DNA from: Methanoplanus limicola DSM 2279
GTDB lineage: Archaea > Halobacteriota > Methanomicrobia > Methanomicrobiales > Methanomicrobiaceae
Assembly (NCBI RefSeq): GCF_000243255.1
Contig: NZ_CM001436.1
Location: forward strand, 1,400,077-1,464,076
Direction of reading: 5' to 3'
Length of the DNA stretch: 64,000 bases
Notes under the pieces: generated by a model
What the model was told of the DNA's origin: nothing
Seen by the model: the letters and a program-made list of their open reading frames with translations, nothing else
Database searches by the model: none
Shown here: positions 34,157 through 43,873 of the stretch, one piece after another
How positions within the stretch are numbered: the first letter of the stretch is position 1
Layout of the letters: every line of letters starts with the position of its first letter
Program-made: the position numbers and the translations under genes

Positions 34157-35521
34157 ATGATAAACAGACTTGAGGTGAATGAGACAAATAAGATGATCGA
34201 GCAGGAGATGCTTGATGTCCGTACAATAACAATGGGCATCAGCCTTCTGGACTGCTGTGATTCTGATCTTGATACTCTGAACCGGAATATATACAATAAG
34301 ATCACCTCTGCGGCGAAGGACCTCGTCTCCACCGGACGTGATATCGAACTTGAATATGGTATCCCTATAGTAAACAAACGCATCTCTGTCACTCCTGTTG
34401 CACTTGTCGGAGGGCGGGCATGCAAATCCCCCGAGGATTTTGTGACAATTGCAAAAACCCTTGATAAGGCTGCCAAAGATATGGGGGTGAATTTTTTAGG
34501 GGGTTATTCAGCCCTTGTCTCCAAAGGCATGACTCCTGTCGATGAAAATCTCATCCGGTCAATCCCGCAGGCTCTCTCTTCCACTGAGAGGGTATGCAGT
34601 TCGGTAAATATCGGATCTACAAAAACCGGAATCAATATGGATGCCGTTAAGCTGATGGGTGAGATTGTTAAGGAAACCGCGGAGGCTACAAAGGATGACA
34701 GTTCCCTTGGCTGTGCGAAACTGGTAGTATTCTGCAATGCTCCGGATGACAACCCGTTCATGGCCGGAGCTTTTCATGGTGTGACTGAGGGTGATGTTGT
34801 AATTAATGTGGGTGTGAGCGGGCCGGGTGTTGTTAAGCGTGCACTTGAGAAGGTGCGTGGTGAGAACTTTGAGGTTCTCTGTGAGACCATTAAAAAAACG
34901 GCGTTCAAGGTGACCCGTGCCGGACAGCTTGTTGCTCAGGAGGCTTCGGGGAGGCTGGGTGTTCCTTTCGGAATTGTTGATCTCTCCCTGGCACCGACAC
35001 CTTCAGTCGGTGACAGTGTTGCGGAGATACTGGAGGAGATGGGCCTTGAGTCTGTCGGTGCTCCGGGAACAACGGCAGCTCTTGCCCTGTTAAATGATCA
35101 GGTGAAGAAGGGCGGTGTGATGGCCAGCTCCTTTGTCGGCGGACTTTCCGGTGCTTTTATTCCTGTAAGTGAGGACCAGGGTATGATCGATGCCGTAAAC
35201 CGTGGTGCACTTACACTTGAAAAACTTGAGGCTATGACCTGTGTATGCTCGGTCGGCCTTGACATGATTGCAATTCCGGGCAATACTCCGGCATCAACCA
35301 TATCAGGAATTATCGCTGATGAAGCTGCAATCGGGATGATCAACCAGAAGACAACAGCAGTACGCCTGATTCCTGTAATCGGAAAGGATGTAGGGGATAC
35401 CGTTGAGTTTGGAGGCCTTCTGGGCCATGCACCCGTTCAGCCGGTGAACAGGTTCAGCTGCACCGAATTCATCAACCGAGGAGGCAGAATTCCGGCACCG
35501 ATTCACAGTTTTAAAAACTAA
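34157..35521 (+). CDS. PFL-family protein (DUF711/UPF0210)
   Basis: A 454-residue protein matching the UPF0210/DUF711 family along its length: the N-terminal [17 protein letters not shown], the central [18 protein letters not shown], and the C-terminal [14 protein letters not shown]-x(11)[12 protein letters not shown]. The fold is related to pyruvate formate-lyase but the radical glycine chemistry is not established for this family. It is coupled to the ACT-domain gene, which may regulate it. No reaction is known. Confidence 0.88.
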   Translation: MINRLEVNETNKMIEQEMLDVRTITMGISLLDCCDSDLDTLNRNIYNKITSAAKDLVSTGRDIELEYGIPIVNKRISVTPVALVGGRACKSPEDFVTIAKTLDKAAKDMGVNFLGGYSALVSKGMTPVDENLIRSIPQALSSTERVCSSVNIGSTKTGINMDAVKLMGEIVKETAEATKDDSSLGCAKLVVFCNAPDDNPFMAGAFHGVTEGDVVINVGVSGPGVVKRALEKVRGENFEVLCETIKKTAFKVTRAGQLVAQEASGRLGVPFGIVDLSLAPTPSVGDSVAEILEEMGLESVGAPGTTAALALLNDQVKKGGVMASSFVGGLSGAFIPVSEDQGMIDAVNRGALTLEKLEAMTCVCSVGLDMIAIPGNTPASTISGIIADEAAIGMINQKTTAVRLIPVIGKDVGDTVEFGGLLGHAPVQPVNRFSCTEFINRGGRIPAPIHSFKN

Positions 35522-35611
35522 ATGGGACAATTAATTAATCTATTTTCTCCCCTCCTTATGATCCCCTGAAGTAAGAGTAAATTTTTATTGCATCGCCTGC
35601 AAACTTTTAGA

Positions 35612-35740
35612 ATGTCAGCAGAGGAGTTTACAAAAAATCCAAAACCTGGTACATATACAGTGACCATCACCGATGAAGACGAATGTAAAACAGCAATATT
35701 TCAGGGCATGGGTGTACAGGAAAACTCTCAGGAGAGATGA
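35612..35740 (+). CDS. Small hypothetical protein (42 residues)
   Basis: A short frame starting MSAEEFTKNPKPGTYTVTIT, with acidic composition and no hydrophobic segment. It ends in QENSQER. No strong ribosome-binding site precedes it, but coding-like codon use and its own position after a promoter-sized gap make it plausible. It is not a family I recognise. Confidence 0.35.
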   Translation: MSAEEFTKNPKPGTYTVTITDEDECKTAIFQGMGVQENSQER

Positions 35741-36023
35741 ATCAGAGAAAAAAATTTAGTTATATTTGATTTTTAGGGTCTTCATTCTGTTTATTATATT
35801 ATCTTCACTTTTTTTTGCCTCCGGACACGGGGATGATTAGGGTATGTCCTGCGTGGTGCGGAGTTTTTGTGTTTTTATTGATTTTAGGTGTATTAAATCT
35901 CCATTTTGGTGCCGTATCAATTGAAACAGTTTAATACCTTGCACCTCCAATATGTGATCGTCAATATTTTGGTGCACATTTGTTTGATATGTTCTGGCGT
36001 TGTGCACCGCATCTGAGGAGTTT

Positions 36024-36614
36024 ATGGAACCTATTGAAGAGAAAAGCAGGAACAATCTTTTCCTGATGGATAATACAGCAAATCCGGCACCGCTGGGTCT
36101 GTGTGCATTTGGGATGACTACAATTCTGCTCAGTATACACAATGCCGGAATAACCGGACTTACAAGCCCCATTATTGCAATGGCTCTCTTATACGGCGGA
36201 CTTGCACAGCTCATAGTCGGGATTATGGAATGGAAGAAGAACAACACCTTTGGAATGGTCACTTTCGGGAGTTTTGGCCTCTTCTGGATCTCGTTTGCGG
36301 CAATTCTGATACTGCCTGAACTGGGACTTGCAGCATCACCAACAGCCGTTGATATGGCGTCCTTCCTTATTGTCTGGGGTCTTCTAATCCTGGGTCTTTT
36401 CATCTGCACCTTAAAGATGCACCGCATCCTTATGGTAACATTCGCAGCGGTTCTGCTCCTTGTGATATTCCTTGTTGCCGCAAATTTAACCGGCATTCAC
36501 ATGGTTCATACACTTGCCGGAGTTACCGGAATTATTGCCGGTCTGCTTGCACTTTATATGGGTGTCGGTGCGGTAATAAACGAGATTTACGGAAGCCGGA
36601 TTCTTCCGGTATAA
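36024..36614 (+). CDS. GPR1/FUN34/YaaH (SatP) family transporter
   Basis: A 196-residue membrane protein with six helices and the family signature NPAPLGL (N20-L26). The family exchanges acetate, succinate and possibly other small organic acids or CO2/ammonia. The start at 36024 has GAGGAG directly upstream. A 7-bp inverted repeat (GGTGCAC at 35971, GTGCACC at 36002) lies just upstream. In an autotrophic or acetate-requiring methanogen, acetate uptake for biosynthesis is the likely role. Confidence 0.88.
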   Translation: MEPIEEKSRNNLFLMDNTANPAPLGLCAFGMTTILLSIHNAGITGLTSPIIAMALLYGGLAQLIVGIMEWKKNNTFGMVTFGSFGLFWISFAAILILPELGLAASPTAVDMASFLIVWGLLILGLFICTLKMHRILMVTFAAVLLLVIFLVAANLTGIHMVHTLAGVTGIIAGLLALYMGVGAVINEIYGSRILPV

Positions 36615-36813
36615 TCCTTAATTTCAGTATTAACAGAGATAATCTCTCCTTTTTTTCTGCCTTTCCTGTCAAAAGCCGGATGAGGGAGAATTATTTCAAT
36701 AAAGAACGGATATGAGTAATTATTTTATAGGAAGATAAGATCTGATTCTCTCTTTCTAAATGATCTATTCATATGCCTTGTCACGGTGAGATCTTTAATG
36801 AATATTTTCCTGT

Positions 36814-37446
36814 TTACCCGTTGTAATGATGGAAATCGAAGGTCTTTTTTAAGTATTCTTCTTTTCTGTGAGTGCTTCCCTTTACAGGCGGCTTAAGGTA
36901 CCCGACCTCAGGTGTCTGAAGTGCCGGACAGAAGGGACATAATGCTGAATCAACGTCATTTGCTTTCTCTCTTACCGGACAGTAATAAATGCCTTCAATA
37001 AACTGTACTGAATCTCCGCCCGGAAACGGCATCCCTACAGGGTGCGGGGGGATTTTTTTAACGAATATACAGAATCCTGCAAGAAGAAATTTCAGGAACC
37101 GTATGCGGGTGCTTCCGTCTTTATCTGAGCATTTAAGGGCAACCATTTCCCAGAATTCTCTGTTATTTTCAGGCAGAAGGTCTTTCATCTGAGAAAAAGA
37201 TCCCTGCTGGTTCATAAGCCTTATATTCTCCCATGTTTCGTGCAGGTGCCCTGTAATCATCTTCTCAAGCTTCTTTTTGTATGAAGGCTCAATTCCTTTT
37301 ACACTGCCTGAAAAGTTCCACTGCATCCGGCGGAGGTCGAGGGTTGAGTATCCGTTAACTATTGCCGCGATTGCCCTGCCAAGTTCACCACGGGTCTGAA
37401 GCCTTCCAAGCTTTTCACATTCATTCTCTGGTTTTTCTTCTGCCAT
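36814..37446 (-). CDS. DUF2115/UPF0305 family protein
   Basis: A 210-residue cytoplasmic protein from a family nearly confined to methanogens. The conserved C-terminal half has VGMPFPGGDSVQFIEGIYYCPVREKANDVDSALCPFCPALQ, in which three cysteines (YYCPV, LCPFCPA) could bind metal. No function is established. I start at the ATG at 37446, as the upstream extension to 37488 is not supported. A fragment of a second copy survives at 28644-28733. Confidence 0.85.
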   Translation of the reverse strand: MAEEKPENECEKLGRLQTRGELGRAIAAIVNGYSTLDLRRMQWNFSGSVKGIEPSYKKKLEKMITGHLHETWENIRLMNQQGSFSQMKDLLPENNREFWEMVALKCSDKDGSTRIRFLKFLLAGFCIFVKKIPPHPVGMPFPGGDSVQFIEGIYYCPVREKANDVDSALCPFCPALQTPEVGYLKPPVKGSTHRKEEYLKKTFDFHHYNG

Positions 37447-37649
37447 AATTATCACATATATCTGTTTTTTGGGATAATATCGCTTCATCTCTGTGCAGTC
37501 TCTGCATTACCCCGGTCTTTTCTTCCCTGCCTGGCTTCTCGTTCTCTTTTTTATAATCAGCACCGGGGCATAAGGGCAGGCCTGCGCCCGGATTCATATG
37601 CCTTTTTGCAGTATTTTTGTTTTCTGCCGGGACTTTCATCCGATATAAC

Positions 37650-38468
37650 TTAGATCCATGTAACTTTTACCGGATCTCTCCGTGGAATGCTGTGAATACT
37701 GTGCTTCGGGTAGCCGAACATCATCGCGTAAGAGCATTTCCGCCCGGCCGGAATTCCTATCTCCTTTTTAAGCGGTTCATATTCAGCGGCAGCCATCGCG
37801 ACGAACCCTGCCCAGCAGGTACCGATCCCTGCTGCAGGGGCTGCGACATCGAAGTATGTCATGGCGATAATCCCGTCAACCTGTGCGACCGGTCTGTCCT
37901 CCGGGATATGGTTAAAGAGCATGTGGGGCGCTCCACGGCAGATAACATCATGGCCGCCTTCGTATATCCCCGCCAGCGCCGCAAAGAATCCGCTTGCGGG
38001 ATGATCGCTTCCTATGAACGTCTTCATCCATTCGACTGTAAGGTCTCCTATTCTCCTGACCTTCTCCGGATCGTGTACGACGATCCACTCCACCGGCTGG
38101 CCGTTCTCTGCCGAGGGTGCATAACTTGCAACTTCGAGGAGTTCTTCGATCTTTTCCCTTGGTACGGATTTCGTCTTATACGTCCTTGCCGAGCGGCGTT
38201 TTTTTAGATAGAACCCGATCTCCTTCTCCGGGATCTCTCCTGCACCTTCAGGCAGGATCTCTTTCTCCTCCGGGCGGAAGTTCAGGATAAGGGCTCCCTT
38301 TGGGCAGAACGCTTCGCAGTGTCCGCAGCGGATGCATTTTCCCGAATTTTCCTCCCTGACCTCCGGGAATTTTTCATCTCCGGCGGGATCGATAATGCTA
38401 ATGGGGCAGGCTTCTGAGCAGATCCCGCATTTCGTGCAGAGTTCTTCGTCAACGATTATTGTATCCAT
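37650..38468 (-). CDS. Ferredoxin-nitroreductase fusion protein
   Basis: A 272-residue protein: residues 1-65 hold two [4Fe-4S] motifs (CTKCGICSEACP and CIRCGHCEAFCP); the rest is an FMN-binding nitroreductase domain (KKRRSARTYKTKSVPREKIEELLEVASYAPSAENGQPVEWIVV). Such fusions reduce an unknown organic substrate with electrons passed from ferredoxin, and are common in anaerobic archaea. It is probably monocistronic. Confidence 0.88.
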   Translation of the reverse strand: MDTIIVDEELCTKCGICSEACPISIIDPAGDEKFPEVREENSGKCIRCGHCEAFCPKGALILNFRPEEKEILPEGAGEIPEKEIGFYLKKRRSARTYKTKSVPREKIEELLEVASYAPSAENGQPVEWIVVHDPEKVRRIGDLTVEWMKTFIGSDHPASGFFAALAGIYEGGHDVICRGAPHMLFNHIPEDRPVAQVDGIIAMTYFDVAAPAAGIGTCWAGFVAMAAAEYEPLKKEIGIPAGRKCSYAMMFGYPKHSIHSIPRRDPVKVTWI

Positions 38469-38710
38469 CTCTTATATTCTCCTTAACTATCAGATTTGTT
38501 TTGGCCGGTCTCCTTTAACTTTCTTCCCTTCCCCGGTCCTATGCGACATATGCAAAAGTAACTGCGAATATGCTGATTATGAATATGAATGCCTCAGGGG
38601 GTGTGATCCGGTCTGCTGAGAAGACCGTATTTCCAACTCTCATTTTTGTCCGCAGTCAGAATAACAACATTATTATTTTCATCTCTCCTAAATCCGGTTT
38701 AGAACAATAA

Positions 38711-40291
38711 ATGTCGAAAATTCTCCTTTTATTCATTATGTGCCTTCTTGCAGTTTTTATTGCATTTTCCGGGTGTATCCAGTCTGAAACTGATGTGCAG
38801 TCTCCTGTGACGGTTTCAGGAGCTGCTTTTGAAAATGTTTCTGACAGGCTGGTCCTGAAGGATGCCTGCACTCCGTTTGAATGCGGCAATGAGTCTGATT
38901 ATAACGATCTCCTGGCAGGGGCACCAGGAGGTGCGGCTGCGAATAAGACCGGAATTGCGGATTACTCAAACCAGTCGTGGAGTTCTGCATTTCTCTCCCT
39001 TAACACTCTGCTGGATGAGCGGTATGCATTTAAGGAGTGGAGATCGGTTGACTTTGACAGACTCTACAGCACTTATGCCCCGGCATTTGCTGATGCAGAA
39101 GAAAAGCAGGACAAAGCTGCATACTACAGGGCTTTAAGGGAGTACCTGTTCTCAATCCCCGACGGCCATGTAAATGTCCTTCCACTGTCCGGGGAGTTCG
39201 GTGCAAGGTCCGCAGATATTGGTGGTGGTTACGGTATCGGTATAATACAGCTCGATTCGGGGAAAGTAATAGTGAGTTATGTTGCAGAGGGAAGTGAAGC
39301 AGAGGATGCAGGGATCGCTTTTGGAGATGAAGTTCTGACCTGGAACGAAGAGGAGATCAATGATGCGGTTAATGAGACCTCATATATCTGGGCCACCAAG
39401 AAACCCTCCACGAATGAAGGAATTCTGCTTCACCGGGAGAGGCTGATTACACGTGCTCCTGTCGGGACGACTGCCTCCGTATCCGTTGCCGGTGAGTCGG
39501 GCGACGTCCGGGCCGTGAACCTGACAGCCTATGACGACGGGTACGAGGGCCTGAAGAAGACTTCGTTCTTCCTCGGAAAAGAGGTGAACGATTACGGTGT
39601 CGATAAGGCGTGGGAGGATATCCTTCCACAGTTCACCAGCGATAAGGTGACATACCGGGTGCTTCCCGGCGGTTACACCTATATCGCCATCTACGAGGAG
39701 TCTTTCGATGTATATGAACCGTTCAGGGCGGCGATGATCTCGGCGATTGAGAGTGGTTCGCCGGGTATCGTCCTTGACCTCAGGTTCAACAACGGCGGTG
39801 ACGACAACCTTGCGGCCTGTTTTGCCGGATGGTTCGTTGAAGAACCTGTATTCTATGAATATACCACAACCTATGATCCCGGAACAGGAGAATTTCCGGT
39901 AGCCTCAGAAACATGGTCATCACCGCAGCCTGAAGGTTATACAGGTCCGGTGGCGGTGCTCGTAAGCCCTGATACAGTAAGTTCGGGTGAGGGTGTTGCA
40001 ATGGTCTTTAAGAATACGGGCAGAGGAAAAATAATCTCGTGGTACGGAACAGACGGGGCATTTGGTATGAACAATGTTCAGGCGATAATGCCGCTAGACA
40101 TGTACGTCATGTTCCCTGACGGAGCTTCGCTTGATAAAAACGGTAATATTCAGGTTGACAGCAATGCTGAACTCACCGGTGGAGTTTCCCCTGACATCCG
40201 TGTGCCGCTGAATGAGGAGACGGTTGCAAGGGCTATGGATGGCGAGGATGTTCAGCTGACTTATGCACTGGAGTGGCTGGCCGGGCAATAA
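38711..40291 (+). CDS. S41-family peptidase lipoprotein with PDZ domain
   Basis: A 526-residue exported peptidase. The signal ends in a lipobox-like FSGC. A PDZ-like region (IGIIQLDSGKVIVSYVAEGSEAEDAGIAFGDEVL) precedes the C-terminal protease domain, where VLVSPDTVSSGEGVAMVFKNTGRGKI holds the serine (S424 or S425) and a downstream lysine. C-terminal-processing peptidases of this family cleave exported proteins at their C-termini. It acts outside the membrane. The start is the ATG at 38711 after an AT-rich promoter region. Confidence 0.85.
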   Translation: MSKILLLFIMCLLAVFIAFSGCIQSETDVQSPVTVSGAAFENVSDRLVLKDACTPFECGNESDYNDLLAGAPGGAAANKTGIADYSNQSWSSAFLSLNTLLDERYAFKEWRSVDFDRLYSTYAPAFADAEEKQDKAAYYRALREYLFSIPDGHVNVLPLSGEFGARSADIGGGYGIGIIQLDSGKVIVSYVAEGSEAEDAGIAFGDEVLTWNEEEINDAVNETSYIWATKKPSTNEGILLHRERLITRAPVGTTASVSVAGESGDVRAVNLTAYDDGYEGLKKTSFFLGKEVNDYGVDKAWEDILPQFTSDKVTYRVLPGGYTYIAIYEESFDVYEPFRAAMISAIESGSPGIVLDLRFNNGGDDNLAACFAGWFVEEPVFYEYTTTYDPGTGEFPVASETWSSPQPEGYTGPVAVLVSPDTVSSGEGVAMVFKNTGRGKIISWYGTDGAFGMNNVQAIMPLDMYVMFPDGASLDKNGNIQVDSNAELTGGVSPDIRVPLNEETVARAMDGEDVQLTYALEWLAGQ

Positions 40292-40304
40292 AATTGAAAA
40301 AAAG

Positions 40305-41057
40305 TTATTCCTGTGAATGGCTGACGGCCTTCAGGTTTCTCTCCTTTTTTATGATGTCTTCAAAAGACGAGGTGAGGTAATATCTTCTGAGTTTTCCTTC
40401 AGGAATATAATTGATGACACCCGTTTTTTGAAATCTACTGATGTGCCAGTGGATGGAGCTCTTATTCATGTTGTGCTTCCTTGAAAGTTCACTGTTTGTT
40501 ATCCCGGGGTTTTCCAGTATGCTCATCAGAAGCGTTCTCCCTGTCTTATTTTTCAGGAGATATATAATTGTTCTCTGGTGTTCGTCGAAAGTCGCTGAAT
40601 ATTTGAATAATCGAAGTGATTTTTCATATTTATCCATATTAATTACTTTATGGTATTTGAGTTTCAGGACGTGATACTTTGTTGAATTCCTGTTAAGATC
40701 CAGATTGTCTGAAACATCTGTAATTGTGCATCCTGGATTTTCTGATATGTAGTCAAATATCTCCTGCCGCATTCCATTTTCCAGTGGATCTATGATCCTG
40801 CCCAGGATGGCGGGGATTAATTTTATAATTCCCAAACCTGCCGCAAGCATTCCGGCAATAAACGAAATTTTGATCCATAACGGGAGATCCCAAAATGTGA
40901 TATTTTTATCGGCACCGGCTGAGTCAATGAGTCCTTTTTCAATAAGCTCCGGTTTGTTTTCATGCGATTGTACGATATATTCCACTGATGCAATCCCCGG
41001 GACTGTAAAAACCAGAAAAACGGAAAAAAGGATGAAGATTCTTATTATTCCTCCCAT
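40305..41057 (-). CDS. Membrane-anchored transcription regulator with tandem winged-helix domains
   Basis: A 250-residue protein: a signal-like N-terminal helix, about 45 extracytoplasmic residues, a membrane helix after FWDLPLWI (about 62-85), then a cytoplasmic part with two winged helix-turn-helix units (RQEIFDYISENPGCTITDVSDNLDL and RTLLMSILENPGITNSELSRKHNMNKSSIHWH). This topology suggests a one-component sensor that reads the cell surface and acts on DNA. It lies 20 bases downstream of the secreted beta-sandwich gene at 41078-41533 and has a paralogue in the same arrangement at 53761-54564. Confidence 0.8.
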   Translation of the reverse strand: MGGIIRIFILFSVFLVFTVPGIASVEYIVQSHENKPELIEKGLIDSAGADKNITFWDLPLWIKISFIAGMLAAGLGIIKLIPAILGRIIDPLENGMRQEIFDYISENPGCTITDVSDNLDLNRNSTKYHVLKLKYHKVINMDKYEKSLRLFKYSATFDEHQRTIIYLLKNKTGRTLLMSILENPGITNSELSRKHNMNKSSIHWHISRFQKTGVINYIPEGKLRRYYLTSSFEDIIKKERNLKAVSHSQE

Positions 41058-41077
41058 TGATGATCAATTATGAGCCA

Positions 41078-41533
41078 TTATATATAATAATCTTCGGTTC
41101 CGGAGACATCGTAACCATACACTTCATAATACCATGTGCCTTTTGCTATTCCGCCGGAATTATAGATGTCAATATTGATCCTGCCGTCAATTGATCCGTC
41201 GGCACTGTCATAATAACTGCCTAAGCACTCCCAGTCGGGTGTATAAATTTTCAGTCTCAGTGAATCTGTGTTATCGGCCCAGTTGAGATCGACGTTTAAG
41301 ACTGTGATATCCGAGCCGACATATTTTGAATGCCAGTTTGTCTCGCCCTGTGTGATGGTATCGGATACATACTTTATGCCGGGTTCTCCACCGGAATCAT
41401 TTGCCGGCAGTATGGTGTAACCCCCAAATTTATTTTTAATGTCTGTACCTGCTTTTTCTTCAACGGACGCGCCGGATACAAAAGAAACGCAGCAAAAAAG
41501 GACTATTAATGTAATTGCAATCTTTTTAACCAT
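41078..41533 (-). CDS. Secreted PPC-like beta-sandwich protein
   Basis: A 151-residue exported protein: cleavable signal (MVKKIAITLIVLFCCVSFVSG), then a beta-rich domain. VLNVDLNWADNTDSLRLKIYTPDWECLGSYYDSADGSIDGRI and GTWYYEVYGYDVSG resemble pre-peptidase C-terminal (PPC) domains. It aligns well with the C-terminal ~100 residues of the protein at 53036-53752. It is the first gene of an operon with the membrane-anchored regulator, so it may be the sensed or sensing surface component. AGGA precedes the ATG. Confidence 0.75.
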   Translation of the reverse strand: MVKKIAITLIVLFCCVSFVSGASVEEKAGTDIKNKFGGYTILPANDSGGEPGIKYVSDTITQGETNWHSKYVGSDITVLNVDLNWADNTDSLRLKIYTPDWECLGSYYDSADGSIDGRINIDIYNSGGIAKGTWYYEVYGYDVSGTEDYYI

Positions 41534-41595
41534 AATTTCATTTTCCTGTTCTCTATGATTGATCAGTTGGAAAAGAAATTATTTAAGTTCTATAG

Positions 41596-41833
41596 CCTGA
41601 TCGTCAAACTGAAAACTTATTGTTTGACGATCGGGTTATTGAATTTATATTGCACGGAACGAAAAATAATCCATGTAGCATCTAAAAGATGTTGCAGGGG
41701 GTTCTGCCCGACGATCAGTAACGTCCAGAGCCCTGTGCGTGCTCGGGGGCAAAATATGATTGGTCTCAAATACTACTTGAAACCTCTAGATTTTCTGTCT
41801 CCGGGGGCATGAGATAAGAAATGGAGACGAAAA
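41596..41833 (+). promoter_or_regulatory. Structured leader of the C39-like peptidase gene
   Basis: CCTGATCGTCAAAC (41596-41609) pairs with GTTTGACGATCGGG (41622-41635) with one G-U, a 14-bp stem with a 12-base loop; GACGATC recurs near 41711. Directly before the gene, TTTTC-T-GTCTCC (41791-41802) can pair with GGAGAC-GAAAA (41823-41833), which contains the GGAG ribosome-binding site. The leader is thus able to form at least two hairpins, the second occluding the start site. Confidence 0.5.
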
Positions 41834-41834
41834 C

Positions 41835-43022
41835 ATGAACGCAAAGAAAGGAATGCGGGCGTTGAGCCTGCTTTTAGTAGTTGCACTTGTTGGGGTGATG
41901 TTTGTTCCGGCAGTTAGTGCTGTTGATGCTAAGAATGTCGGAAAATATTATGTTAATCCAGAAAATTCATATTTGATTGCAAAACAGACTCTTGATGATT
42001 TCATTTCTTCCGGAGCGTTAGACAATGAAATATTTGCTGATTCGCAATTGTCAAAGGATCCTATGATAATTTACGATTCGAACGGTTTGAAACTGTTTCA
42101 TCAATATGAGATCAAACAAGATGGTAAAAATGTTGGACTTATACGAATGGCAGCAAGCAAAGTACTCGGTTCGCCTTTAATTATGCTTCAGGAAACTCCT
42201 GATTATATAAATTATCATAATGTCGTTACTAAATCTGAAGAGCTTTTAAAATCGACATTTAAGGATGCAGAGTGTTCAGAACCTCTATGGGTCTGCTATA
42301 GTTATCCCAAGATTGGAATAATGTATGAAGTAACTAAAAAAGGCAGTGAGGCTGAGAAAGTAATTATCGACGCGAACAATCTGTATATTGTACCGGATAA
42401 ATATCCACAGAATCCCGGTGATGCAGGTATCTGGTCGTTATACGATGGAGTTGAAGATGATCAAATAACTGAAAGGCTTGATAAATGGAACATGGAAATC
42501 AATGTTTTTAATATCTCATCTAACAGTCACAAATCCAAATCTTTCCATTATAAGACTCTCTGGGCAGCTGGAAGTCTTGAAACACAGCCAAATAATTATT
42601 GGTGTCAGGTTACAACTGCAAAAATGATTGCGTACTGGTATGGTACTTCACATTCCTTAATTCATATTGCAAATGTTATGGATGCATGGAATTATTCAAC
42701 GATGCCCAAATCTCCTGGAGGAGCTACAGATTCAGAAGAAGAATATTACTATGACGGATCAAGTGAGGGTTTACAGATGAATGCAGTTCGGATTGATCAT
42801 CAATACTTCCAGTGGTTGGACTTTAAAGCTCAAATAAACAATGATGATGTGATAGTATCTTCAATACCCAGTCATGCAAGAGCGTGCGACGGATATGGAT
42901 TCTATGATTCCGGCGGTCAGTATATGCATATCTACGATCCTGCAGGAAGCAGTTACTGGGAAAGCGTGTGGGGAGTTACGAAGTATGGAGTTTCAAAGGA
43001 TAGTTCCATCTTCATCTCCTAA
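41835..43022 (+). CDS. Secreted C39-like cysteine peptidase
   Basis: A 395-residue exported protein: signal peptide (LSLLLVVALVGVMFVPAVSA), a ~200-residue N-terminal region that may be a propeptide, and a C-terminal papain-like domain. The catalytic cysteine is C257 in QPNNYWCQVTTAKMIAYWYG; the histidine is H347 in SHARACDGYG and the HIYDP motif follows, as in C39-like and C10-like peptidases. It probably processes exported peptides or proteins. AT-rich codon use sets it apart from the neighbouring housekeeping genes. The leader can fold over the ribosome-binding site. Confidence 0.75.
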   Translation: MNAKKGMRALSLLLVVALVGVMFVPAVSAVDAKNVGKYYVNPENSYLIAKQTLDDFISSGALDNEIFADSQLSKDPMIIYDSNGLKLFHQYEIKQDGKNVGLIRMAASKVLGSPLIMLQETPDYINYHNVVTKSEELLKSTFKDAECSEPLWVCYSYPKIGIMYEVTKKGSEAEKVIIDANNLYIVPDKYPQNPGDAGIWSLYDGVEDDQITERLDKWNMEINVFNISSNSHKSKSFHYKTLWAAGSLETQPNNYWCQVTTAKMIAYWYGTSHSLIHIANVMDAWNYSTMPKSPGGATDSEEEYYYDGSSEGLQMNAVRIDHQYFQWLDFKAQINNDDVIVSSIPSHARACDGYGFYDSGGQYMHIYDPAGSSYWESVWGVTKYGVSKDSSIFIS

Positions 43023-43071
43023 CCATTTTATTAATGAATGAATTATTTACTCATTATTGCGGTGATATTCA

Positions 43072-43752
43072 ATGAATTTAACAAAAAAAACCATCATATC
43101 AGGAATGATAATTTATATATTCATATTATCAGCCGGATGTTTGGAAGAAAATAATGGTACAGGACCTTTAAATGAAAGTTCATATTACGAAAAGGTTGAA
43201 TATGATTGTCCTGAATATTATGAGCCGGCACTGTACAGTGACGGATGCCAGTCTATTTTGAAAAATGCTTCATGGAAACCCGCTCTGATTTTTGATTCGG
43301 AAACTTCCGATGATGAAATTCAGGAGATTATGATCAGGTATTTCGGCAATTATGATGATGAATGGACAATCCTTGACGGCTCATCAGAATTCCCTTATTA
43401 TCTGGATTCTCCCAGGGCACAGTATAACTACTATACTTCACTCATCAAAGAAAACTGGGGTTTGCATCTGAACTGTCATTATGGCTGTTATGACGAGGGA
43501 ATAATTGAATTTGAAAAAGAAAGAGATAACAATGTAATTCTTGGCCTTGATAATTGTCCTATCAGTCATAAAAACTGTTTTGAAGAGATGAAAAAAGCTG
43601 GAATTCCGGTGAAAAGAACAAAAACCGCTTATACAAAAAAGTACACTCCTGATAATTCAAATGAAGAAATGATCAGACTATTGGAAGAAATAAACGAGGA
43701 TGAAGATGTTCTCTTTGTTCATAAGGCATACCTTGCCGGCAGTATGGTGTAA
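43072..43752 (+). CDS. Hypothetical cysteine-rich lipoprotein
   Basis: A 226-residue exported protein with a lipobox (ILSAGC), then many cysteines (YDCPEYY, YSDGCQSI, NCHYGCYDEG, NCPISHKNC) that could form disulfides outside the cell. No family is recognised. It follows the C39-like peptidase by 50 bases on the same strand, with GGTGAT before the ATG, so it may be the peptidase's substrate or partner. Its last six codons (LAGSMV) lie in a ~40-base stretch shared in inverted orientation with the gene at 41078-41533, so the 3' end seems to have been created by a rearrangement. Confidence 0.6.
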   Translation: MNLTKKTIISGMIIYIFILSAGCLEENNGTGPLNESSYYEKVEYDCPEYYEPALYSDGCQSILKNASWKPALIFDSETSDDEIQEIMIRYFGNYDDEWTILDGSSEFPYYLDSPRAQYNYYTSLIKENWGLHLNCHYGCYDEGIIEFEKERDNNVILGLDNCPISHKNCFEEMKKAGIPVKRTKTAYTKKYTPDNSNEEMIRLLEEINEDEDVLFVHKAYLAGSMV

Positions 43753-43873
43753 ACCTCCAAATTTCTTTGAACTTACTGTTGAAAGACAGGGGGATTGAAT
43801 TTCTATTTAATTTTCTATGTTTCCTCACAAGGCAGACGACAAATTGACTGGTCTCCTTTTAACTTTCTTCCAG

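Noticed and set aside
34131-36016. Shared 15-mer TGCACCGCATCTGAG at 34131 and 36003
   Set aside because: It is short and the flanks do not match; one copy is the 3' end of the ACT gene. Probably chance or a very old duplication.
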